DNA of 45,575 nucleotides from Syncephalis plumigaleata (Eukaryota > Zoopagomycota > Zoopagomycetes > Zoopagales > Piptocephalidaceae), in assembly GCA_025201365.1 (NCBI GenBank), contig JAIXMF010000076.1, positions 1-45,575 of the forward strand, written 5' to 3'. Positions 1-8,203 of this stretch are shown piece after piece; positions within the stretch are counted from its first letter, which is position 1; each line of letters begins with the position of its first letter. The position numbers and the translations under genes were made by a program. Under the pieces are notes generated by a model that was not told the origin of the DNA, did no database searches, and worked only from the letters and a program-made list of their open reading frames with translations.

Positions 1-20
1 ACCGAGTCATATAAAATAAC

Positions 21-87
21 ATCAATTATGACATGGAGTACTTGTTCGTTTTATTTAGCAAGACACTATAACGTCACACAAGACGAG
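21..87. repeat. Repeat shared with the 3' flank of kinase copy 2
   Basis: This stretch matches 13129-13194, which lies about 265 bp downstream of the second kinase gene, at roughly 80-85% identity by eye; both contain a TTTAGCAAGACA core. In copy 2 this sequence is kinase 3' flank, so the window probably opens just after another kinase unit. That last point is inference. Confidence 0.6.
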
Positions 88-362
88 CAAGGGTTTAATA
101 ATGGAAAACAATAGAGCAATAATGCATGTGATGACATTAAGGGTTTAAGACATCGTACGGAAAAGTATGGGGATGACAACCGCAAAAAAAGAAAATAGAT
201 TGTCATGTCCACATTCACGAACGAGCTACCCTTATCAACAAGAGGTGGCACAATAACGACGATTATACATAAGTATATATGTGTGTTCATAACTTATCGA
301 TAAAAGACCGCGAAGAAAGGATAAGGTCCTCTTGTGTGTGTGTGAGGTGTCTCGTCTGGTAG

Positions 363-826
363 AACTTGAAACCGATTCACAGACTAGCCTAGGAACCACG
401 CTTACAACAACAGAATCAATAGGTGCAAACAAAGCGCCACAAGTCTTCTTAGACAAATTGTAAGTGATATACGTGATAAATTATGATAATAATACATTAC
501 TAACTGATCTACTTTATTATAGCTTAAACCATTACATGGACAACTCTCATGGTATCCTCACAAATGTACCTGGTTCACCGAGGGAGCTCTACTTTGCTAA
601 TGGTGCTGAAAAGCATCGTATTATCTCGTGTATCATATACCGGCCCACACTGTTTGAAGGATCAACCAGTATTGCTATCGCCTCGTATAATGGCGATGTT
701 AGAATAGGCCCCATCGCGGATGACTTGCCCGTGTATCCGGACCAAGCACGTGTAATGGCAGATGGCATTTATACAGCATTCCAAAAGATGCTACTGGATG
801 CTTGTGATGGGCCTGAGTCGTTGTAA
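363..826 (+). pseudogene. Truncated WS/DGAT-like acyltransferase, C-terminal end (copy 1)
   Basis: Two exons are visible, about 363-459 and 523-826. They are joined by a 63-bp intron (460-522) with a GTAAGT donor, a TACTAAC-type branch site and a TATAG acceptor. The joined frame reads ...VFLDKF-LNHYMDNSHGIL followed by TNVPGSP, then IASYNGDVRIGPIADD. This resembles the C-terminal (DUF1298-type) domain of the wax-ester-synthase/diacylglycerol-acyltransferase family, where a TNVPGP motif is followed by an 'SYNG.v..G...D' segment. Only about 130 residues remain of a family that usually has 450-500, and the N-terminal HHxxxDG acyltransferase half is absent. The first 90 bases of the window already match a kinase 3' flank, so there is no room for the rest. 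I read it as a gene fragment duplicated together with the kinase. The 5' edge of the first exon is uncertain. Confidence 0.6.
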
Positions 827-2720
827 TAAGCAAAGCAATGTATTCGAGCATTATTTCATTCGTATATTTATAATAATAATACAGCTGTTGTTGTGTCAAT
901 ATACAAAAGTAAATACTATGATCTGGGTTTATTTAACATGGTAGCACATGATGGCTGGTTAGCATTCAGCTATATGTTTGTTGGAATGATAACACCAGTA
1001 CCGAGGTAGTTCTCATTCAATACAGGAATTTCTTAGGGGAACACAAGGAGAAAGAAAATAAGTTTTAAAGCCACGTCACCTTCTCCCTTAATCAAGTAAG
1101 TAGCATCATGGTGGTTACTAGATTGGAAAGCTCAATAAATTAGACACACCACTTACATGAGGACCGTCGTGGTAAGTAAGCTTGCGGTGGCATATGGAAG
1201 ACGAATGAACAGAAAAGATGGAACATTTGCCATTGCTGCAAGCTATTTAAGCATGCGCTGATAGATGCTTCGCTGCGAGTCGGTATAATTTTCGACATCA
1301 TACACTTCATCTGCATTTTTACAATCAATTAAATCATGTTCAAGTCTGCAGCTATGTTTCTTGTTGCCTTGAAGGTAGTTACTCTTATCCTAAGCGTGCC
1401 CACTATACTAGCAAGTCCGGTACGGTCTGAAATCAATCAAGGTATGTATTCAGTCATTATGTTGTGATGTGCGTATATTAACATAGCAGTTGATTAGGTA
1501 CAATCAATCCCAATATCTTCCTGGGAGCACCGATTACAAGTATACAGCAACATTTTATTCCACACGGAGTTGCACTTATCAAAACAATCGGAGGCAATAA
1601 TGATCAAAATGTTGCGCTTGCAGATGGAAAATATAAAGGTGCGCGTGCATTTATAAAATGTGTGGCTCCTCTACCAACTGGAACATCAGGATCTGATCCC
1701 CAGGGAGATATAGCCAAGGAAAAGGCAGCATTCTTGGTAAGATACTTGACATTTATTGTATTCACATACTAATCATGTTTCTTTTTCGCTTTTCTATCTA
1801 GATTCTTCAAGAGGCCGATGCTCGACCGGGAAGCAACAATCTAGTTGGCTATACCAATGTTTCCCGTGCTTATACGCATTTTGCATATGGGAATAATTAT
1901 TGCTTTGTATACTCGTACGACGGCGATATTGATCTAGCTGAATACCTTCGCAGTATATGGCCAAACAACATCCCAGCGATATCGTCGGGTAACATCCTAT
2001 TGGTACGCTCACTCATTAGTGATATCTTAAGTGGACTTATTTACTTGCATAATGCGCATTTGGTCCACCACGATATCAAGACGCATAACGTTGTTATTTC
2101 ATTCCCTTATCCCAATACTCCGCAACGACCAAAGGCGACCATTATTGACTTTGACCTTTCAGAGAGAATACAATATAATGGTAACTCTGTTGTCCCGACT
2201 AACAAACAAGTAGGAACCATGTCCTATATAGCGCCAGAAGTTTTTGCCCACCATCTAGCTGACCCTACGAAAAAAGATGTCTGGGCAGCTGGTATTACAC
2301 TTTATAAATTATTAACAAAGAGGTATCTAATAAGTGGTAATGATGACAGGGCGCTTGCTGTAAATATCGCGAATACATTTTCCCATGAACTTCCAGAACA
2401 ACTTTTCGTTTTTACTGGACCACAATTCCAACAAGCGGAAGTGAGTTCGTTGATCAATGCTCTCAAAGCTATGCTGGAGACTCACCCTACAAATCGGCCA
2501 TCCGCCAGAGAGTGCTTAGCTATTCTCAATGGAGCTAATCCACCACCTAGAACGCAACCAATCATGCCATCATTAACACCCTCCCAACAAGCAACAATTC
2601 CTGGAGGTTCAATGCCTGTGGAATTTGTAGAATCATCGTCAGGAAGGCCTACATCCGTTTTCTCTAATAAAGTATGGATACACCCATAGGAAACCGTATT
2701 ACGTTCATGCCTATATATGA
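489..2720. repeat. Segmental duplication unit, copy 1
   Basis: This unit recurs at about 10655-12890. It contains the WS/DGAT fragment, a gene-free spacer (827-1335) and the secreted-kinase gene. In the spacer I count about 11 differences in 509 bp against 10993-11501, and about 9 in 304 bp over the fragment. Similarity ends about 30 bp after the kinase stop. The spacer must carry the kinase promoter; I see no other gene in it. The left junction falls inside the intron of the WS/DGAT fragment, near ATAATACATTACTAA. Confidence 0.85.
1336..2689 (+). CDS. Predicted secreted protein kinase-like protein (copy 1)
   Basis: Three exons (1336-1441, 1498-1736, 1802-2689) give 410 aa. Both introns are short (56 and 65 bp) with GTATGT and GTAAGA donors. 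The N-terminus is a typical signal peptide: a basic MFK start, a hydrophobic core around residues 7-25, and a likely cut after ILA-S. A protein kinase fold follows, with a VAIK-like AFIK (Lys89), HHDIKTHN (catalytic-loop Asp206, Asn211; His replaces the usual Arg of HRD), DFD (Asp231; Asp replaces the Gly of DFG), APE near 259-261 and DVWAAG in helix F. The key catalytic residues are present, so activity is possible, though the Gly-rich loop is weak. The C-tail after about residue 350 is Pro/Ser/Thr-rich. No transmembrane segment is seen after the signal peptide, so secretion or lumenal residence is inferred. The gene is a paralogue of 11502-12864. I do not recognise a named family. Confidence 0.85.
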
Positions 2721-2747
2721 CGCCTCTCACTTCATTCATCACTGATC

Positions 2748-2860
2748 ATGATGATACTGCCGGCTAGTATCATCATCGGTGCCAATACAGGATTTTTCCA
2801 ACCAATTAGCGCATTTATCCTTTAACATTTTCTTTTTATTAATAAATAATCTTGCATAAT
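2748..2860. repeat. Dispersed 3'-end element, copy A (hairpin plus AATAAA box)
   Basis: A perfect 11-bp inverted repeat (2748-2758 with 2766-2776) is followed by a block containing TTTTCCAACCAATTAGC and TTATTAATAAATAATCTTGC. The block recurs at 7238-7292 and 10584-10654. It lies in the 3' flank of kinase 1 and holds an AATAAA-like poly(A) signal, so it probably helps form transcript 3' ends. Confidence 0.6.
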
Positions 2861-3085
2861 TGTTAATACCATCATCGCATTGCTATTATTATTGAGTAGT
2901 TGTCATTGCCCCAGCAGTCAAGGATTATTGCTGCCACACCACAAAACACGTAAGTGTTATCATTACTATTATTTATTCGTAAAAACAAAAGGCTAACTGC
3001 GCAAATTGGATGGAAAACACTATATGTTTCACGTATTGATGATGATGCTTCTATAGTAATAAAGGTACTTATTTAATAATAATAA

Positions 3086-3379
3086 TGCATCCACCCGACT
3101 TCAACTGGAAAGCTGTGGTCACTCTACGATATAATCCACAGTCACTTAAAGCAAGTATCACTAACCATATTGCAGTCGTTAGCGCACTCTGGGCAATCCA
3201 CCGTACACGAATGGCGAGTATATATGGCGACAGGCCAACTGATCACACAACCATCTTTTATATATGGCAATCCATACTTAAAGACATCATATACGCCAAA
3301 CGCCGTACGGCAATTGTGCAATCCACTCTTCAATTCTTCCATCACAAATGGCAATGGATTTCGTCAACATCTCTATTGA
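3086..3379 (+). other. Possible small or decayed coding stretch
   Basis: Two overlapping plus-strand frames are open here. One (3085-3414) starts at an ATG; the other (3086-3379) has no ATG but a more protein-like composition, with STVHEWRVYM and GNPYLKTSYTPNAVRQLCNP. Upstream at about 2865-2948 a leucine-rich, signal-peptide-like stretch ends in a GTAAGT donor, but it has no ATG either. I cannot build a convincing model. It may be a degraded gene or chance. The rest of 2861-3489 shows nothing else. Confidence 0.2.
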
Positions 3380-3489
3380 TTAACGTTGAATTTTGTTATC
3401 TTTATTCACATTAATCAATAAACACTTTTATCACACAAAATAGCTTTCTTCTCTTTTCTTGTACTGATCAAATAGTTGCCGTATAGATC

Positions 3490-4125
3490 ATGCCAAAGTT
3501 CACCGGTACTGCCAGGTTGTGCTTCACTCAACTGGATCCTCAATGGAGTAGTAGTAACAGCAGCAACAGTAGTAGTACATTGGATGCATCACCTAGTTAT
3601 CTGGATGCTGAATGGTTTCAAGGTCATGCTTTATTAAAGGAAGAAGAAGATAATACACTCGTTCAATCTAATACAATATTTACACTTGCAGGATGGCCAG
3701 CTCAGAATGCACCACCTATCCATGCGTGTTGTCGAGCATCATCGGGTGAACATGAACATGAAGATAAACCGGCAACGCCTGATGCTAGTCAACCTTATTA
3801 CGATCTACGACTGGAGAATCAACAAACAGGTCAAGTACTAACAATACTGAATGTACTACGACCATCATCAAGTGATACAGTTCGATTATACATGGATGAT
3901 GCAACAACAATAGCAACAACATCGGAACCATCATCATCTGAATCATCTGAATCAACAGAGATGAATATTGTTCATTATGAATTCAATACTACACGATTAC
4001 TGGTTGATGAAGAAGCATTAGCCTATGCTAAAAGATACTATCCTCGTCTAGCTGTAGATACACAATTACGTATTTGTATAGGCGAGTTTATTCTACATTA
4101 CACGCATCAATCAACTGATCAATGA
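3490..4125 (+). CDS. Uncharacterised 211-aa protein
   Basis: A single exon opens at ATG 3490 and closes with TGA at 4123-4125. The protein is acidic and rich in Ser, Thr and Glu. It begins MPKFTGTARLCF, has a Ser/Asn run near residues 20-30, a Ser/Glu-rich linker around residues 135-160, and a better-ordered C-terminal third containing ALAYAKRYYPRLAVD and RICIGEFILHY. There is no signal peptide or membrane segment. I do not recognise the family. The sequence pattern (alternating hydrophobic strands, low-complexity linkers confined to apparent loops) suggests a real gene. It converges with the minus-strand Aha1 gene, leaving about 400 bp between their stops. Confidence 0.65.
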   Translation: MPKFTGTARLCFTQLDPQWSSSNSSNSSSTLDASPSYLDAEWFQGHALLKEEEDNTLVQSNTIFTLAGWPAQNAPPIHACCRASSGEHEHEDKPATPDASQPYYDLRLENQQTGQVLTILNVLRPSSSDTVRLYMDDATTIATTSEPSSSESSESTEMNIVHYEFNTTRLLVDEEALAYAKRYYPRLAVDTQLRICIGEFILHYTHQSTDQ

Positions 4126-4531
4126 GTATAACAATAATAAAAAAATAAAATAGTTGCTAAGTGAATATATATATATCAGTATTATCAAGAAAAGAAAACA
4201 CATTTATTAATCTAGCTAGCATCGTAGTAATACTACTACGTAGTACTTGACATGACTTGCATGATTACTTGCTAGCACTTGTCGTCCCGTTCCATTCTAG
4301 CAATGGGCATGGACAATCTTGAACTGGACACGTTATTTTTCGCTACATCGATGTACCAAAACTAAATAGAACCATTAAACAAAAGAAAGTAAGAAACTAT
4401 TCTATACTATTTGCTAACCTAACACACACAACAACAACAACAACAACAACTTGCACCATGTGTTACTACCACTATCATCATCATCATCATCATCATCATC
4501 ACTATCACTATCACTATCACTATCAATAATA
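4126..4531. other. Convergent intergenic region with triplet repeats
   Basis: No gene is seen. It holds a short hairpin around 4223-4240 (CGTAGTA with TACTACG), a CAA run at about 4429-4450, an ATC run at about 4473-4500 and TCACTA repeats at about 4498-4524. It separates the 3' ends of the 211-aa gene and Aha1. Confidence 0.6.
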
Positions 4532-6311
4532 TTATTCTTTGAACCACCATGACACAGATACGCCTACTGCAACCACTGCCAGAGTAGTTCCTACTGGCCA
4601 CCATGACCATGAAGATGTTGTCGTTGATTGTCGTTTCTTTGTACGTATACTACGCTTTGTTGTCTTTATGGATCGTTTATGTTTGCTGTTCTTTACTAGA
4701 CGTGATGGTGATGATGACGACGATGATGATGGTGGTGACATGCTTGTGTCTTGTATAATTCGTATATTAGCAATTACATACCCAAAAGTACGGCTAATAC
4801 TGTCCCAGTAGTAGCGTTGCCAGTTCTCGCGTGTTGTGTCCTCTTGTCCCACGGGAACACCACGCTGGGTTAGTCGTAGTTCGGTGGACGAGCTACCTTG
4901 TGCCAAGGTAATGGCCACATTCGATTGATGATCTAAATGATAATAAATAAATACATACGCGTAATTAATATGAATACTCATCGTATTGATTAGATACGCT
5001 ATCACTTACTGGCTGGCCAAGAGGAGAATCGCCAACTCATGACTATTTTCTCATTTGGTACCTATTCGTTGATGATATCAATTAGTGTATCATTGCTGAA
5101 TACAATACAATACACTTACCAGTTCAACGATAGTACCCGTAATATTACCATCAAATAGACGGAAATCACTACCGATCTCTGGTCGAATCACTACGGGACC
5201 ACGAGTCCATGCTTGCACTTTATCCTGATTCAGTAGAACATCGTAGACATCATGAGCACTGGCTACGAATTCAACACTGAGCTTGATGTCGGTAGTGGAG
5301 AAATGAGTCGATGATGCCGATGATTTATCGCCTGTCGTCTCATTGGTGCTGTCCGCTGATCCTGCATTAGAGCCTTTACCGGATGACTTGCCAGCTGAGC
5401 CTGACGTGCTAGTCGAGAGACCCAGTTCCTCCGGTGGAATGTACACATCCTTTGAATGGGCTAGTGTTATTCATACATACACATACATATATCCATAGAT
5501 TCAATTAATCAACTAATTATGTATGTATACATATGCATGAATGCATTCTACGTACCATCAATAAGATCCTGCGAGAATCGACCAAGCTTCTTGCGTAATT
5601 CGGCAGTAAGCGATTTACGAATTAACTGCCTAACTGCGTCCATTTCACGTGTTTCCGACTCGATGGTAATGTCGAACTAGTCAAATACCATTGCACATCT
5701 TCATTAGATCATCTACTACTCGGTTATTGACGTATACTTACAACATACTCATCTTCCTCGGTATCATGCATCATCTCAGGAATACTGATATTTCCCTTGA
5801 CAATGGTACCATCGGCCGTGTTACCTTATGATATCCATCAATGTTGGTTAGTATAGATTAAATGAAGTTTACTAATTTATCTCTGGAGAACTCACCTTCA
5901 ACACCGAGCTTCATTACCAGATCGTACAGTGTAATCACCTTGCCCTTACGCTGGTTAATGTCTACATCGCCTGTACAATCGAGTACCGAGGTTATCTTGG
6001 CTGTGGCACCAGATGATGTATCGGATACCATAGTGCCTGGCAACTGCTCGGAAAAGTAGGTTTTAGCCCAGGCATAGCAGTTCTTTTCCGTCCTATTATC
6101 CATCGGCGACAACGAGTGAGGCATCAGTACAGTTGATATACACTTGTTGAACCCTATGCTACACACACTACCACTTACCAATGCCTATATAATATTCAAC
6201 AATGGAATAAAAACAAGTAAACGAGTGATCGTGTTATTACTCATATTCTTCTAGATTACCACTGACAACTTACCAGTTATTGACGTTTTTCCAGTTGGCC
6301 ATATTCGCCAT
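4532..6311 (-). CDS. AHA1: Activator of Hsp90 ATPase (Aha1), with C-terminal membrane anchor
   Basis: Eight exons on minus (6311-6274, 6179-6184, 6092-5896, 5824-5742, 5676-5556, 5460-5120, 5061-5010, 4932-4532) give 412 aa. Aha1 is a co-chaperone that stimulates Hsp90 ATP hydrolysis. The N-terminus carries the conserved NxNNWHW motif (NVNNWHW); its HW is supplied by a 6-nt exon. The Aha1_N domain follows (EKNCYAWAKTYF; GDVDINQRKGKVITLYD), then a Ser/Gly-rich linker and the AHSA1 domain (DVYDVLLNQDKVQAWTRGP; VPNEKIVMSWRFSSWPA). The homologous region ends near YYWDSISRTFGY. About 75 extra residues follow: a Ser run, a Lys/Arg-rich stretch, and a final hydrophobic segment WWPVGTTLAVVAVGVSVSWW before FKE-stop. 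That resembles a tail anchor and is unusual for this normally soluble protein of about 340 aa. It is divergent from TRS23. Confidence 0.93.
6179..6184 (-). other. 6-nt microexon of Aha1
   Basis: The exon GCATTG is flanked by AG on its 5' side and GTAAGT on its 3' side (89-bp and 86-bp introns). It supplies the last base of one Trp codon, a His codon and two bases of the next Trp, completing NNWHW. Without it the reading frame is kept but two residues of the family-defining motif are lost. Confidence 0.85.
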
Positions 6312-6620
6312 TATGCTTACAAATAGCTGAACTTACGAAGAAACAACCAAGACAAAGGAGAGGGAGATAACAACTAGTAGAAAGACAAAAAGACGCGCTC
6401 TTGTTGTCGACGATATTCGCTTTTTCAGTATTTATGAAAGGAAAAAGATGCAGACATGCACACATCACACACACAGAATGAGAGACATAGAAATCTTCTA
6501 GATGTTTCTATCGCCTTTCCCAGTCACCACATCATCATCATCATCACATCCTCTTCTATATCTTTTATATTCCACTCACCCTTCCACTTCTTACTGATTA
6601 CAGAAACCGTTGGAACTACA
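6312..6620. promoter_or_regulatory. Shared promoter region of AHA1 and TRS23
   Basis: The 309 bp between two divergent start codons holds no gene. A pyrimidine-rich tract with CATCATCAT repeats (about 6528-6600) precedes the TRS23 ATG. Shared regulation is inferred from the layout only. Confidence 0.5.
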
Positions 6621-7182
6621 ATGATCTATGCTGTATATATTATTAACAAAGCAGGTGGTCTCGTATTCCAGCGTGACTTTGGAGATGGCCTCAATAAACT
6701 GTCAGGCAATGACTATTTGATTCTAGCTGGTACATTCCATGGGTAGGTCATCTGTTATCCACTATAGACGATATAGACGAGTTATTCATTCAGGGTATGA
6801 TACGGTTTGTTCATTTAGTGTTCATGCTATTGCCTCTAAAATATCACCGATACCTGGATCATCAGGCATTGAAATGATAGAAGCGGACACCTTTCGTATT
6901 TACTGTTTCCAAACACTTACTGGTATGTAGAAAATGCTACAATCTACATGAATAGATAAGCAAACAAACAAGTGATAACAATGATGATGACAATAACTAG
7001 GCATTAAATTCTTATTGATTACCGATCCACAACATGCTAATGCTGATCAACATACGCGAAAGATATACGAGTTCTACGCGGATTACGCAATGAAGAATCC
7101 ATTCCACACGCCAGAAATGCCTGTACGTTGCGAGTTATTCGATCAACGGCTTGCCAAGTTTATACAAACAGTTAGCGCTTAA
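6621..7182 (+). CDS. TRS23: TRAPP complex subunit Trs23/TRAPPC4 (short form)
   Basis: Three exons (6621-6742, 6819-6922, 7001-7182) give 135 aa. The protein is a sybindin/longin-fold subunit of the TRAPP tethering complex, which activates the Ypt1/Rab1 GTPase on ER-Golgi and Golgi membranes. Signatures in order are [67 protein letters not shown], and [17 protein letters not shown] near the C-terminus. It goes directly from the N-terminal strand hairpin to the longin core, so it lacks the PDZ-like insertion found in animal TRAPPC4 (about 219 aa). The introns are 76 and 78 bp with GTAGGT and GTATGT donors. Confidence 0.93.
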
Positions 7183-7219
7183 AATAGTATTTGAATTCCA
7201 TTCCCTATATATATATTTA

Positions 7220-7292
7220 TGTAGTAGCATACTACTACAGGGTTATCCAACCAATTAACATTTGTTCTTATTAATAAATAATCTTGCACATT
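7220..7292. repeat. Dispersed 3'-end element, copy B
   Basis: An 8-bp perfect hairpin (7220-7227 with 7232-7239) is followed by GGTTATCCAACCAATTAAC and TTATTAATAAATAATCTTGC, as in copy A. It begins 37 bp after the TRS23 stop and includes an AATAAA-like signal. Confidence 0.6.
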
Positions 7293-8203
7293 CGTTAGCA
7301 TTATTAATAATTAGAATAAAAGTTAAGGGCTCACAATGTTGACTGGTCGAGAAAAGTCTGTACTATACAATGCAATACAAGCTTATCTTAATAATCAGTG
7401 TTCATCAAGATGATGATGATCATGATGATGACATTGTTGTTACTGCGATTATTGCTGATCATTCATTTACAGTGCTTTCTGTTTCCCTTCTTCTTCTTCC
7501 TTCAGTCAGAACAGGGGCTACTACTCCGTTTTCCAGTTTTCTTCAAACAAGTAATTGTGACAGTATAGTATTCGTTTTTCTCTTTTGTTTAACGTGCATT
7601 CTACGGATGGTAGACGAAGCATATTCTATTAATCGTCCATCTATCTGTATAATGTTTATTGCTGACATTTTACGGTAAAATAACACACCTGTAACAACAA
7701 ACATTTACTATTATTGGATACGTGCTTAACTTTTCATAATGTAACTAGACTATCATGTATACATTCCTAATTGTTCCTAATCATTACGAAAATAGACTTG
7801 ATACAGCGTGTCTGATAACCAGTAGTCATTTGACAAACCGGTTACTTGTGTGCCACCTATGACATTTTGTTGGGACCGTGCAGATAACAAACCTATAAAT
7901 GCTTATGATTAGGAATATTTGCTTCTATTCACTACTACTACCGCTACTATTACTATTACTACTGTTGCAACAATAACTACTACTACTGCTACTACTACTG
8001 CTACTACTATGACAACAACGATACTTGCCATTAGTACTACTATTATTACTGTCGTTGTTGTTGTTGCTACTGCTACTGCTACTGCTACTGCTATCCTTGA
8101 GCAGGTTTCATCTCTTTGTTATCAAAGGTAGATCTTTATTTGTATCTCGTGAGAACATCACCTGCCTTCCCTTCCTTCCCCTTTCTTTATACGAGTGAAA
8201 TAT
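7293..8203. other. Intergenic region upstream of OPT
   Basis: No convincing gene. An open frame at 7370-7678 is low-complexity and hydrophobic with no recognisable domain. ACT/GCT triplet repeats fill about 7925-8095, and a CCTT-rich tract (8161-8188) lies just before the OPT start, as is common in fungal leaders. Confidence 0.5.

Noticed and set aside
7370-7678. 102-codon ATG frame between TRS23 and OPT
   Set aside because: Hydrophobic and low-complexity, no splice signals or family features, within AT-rich spacer.
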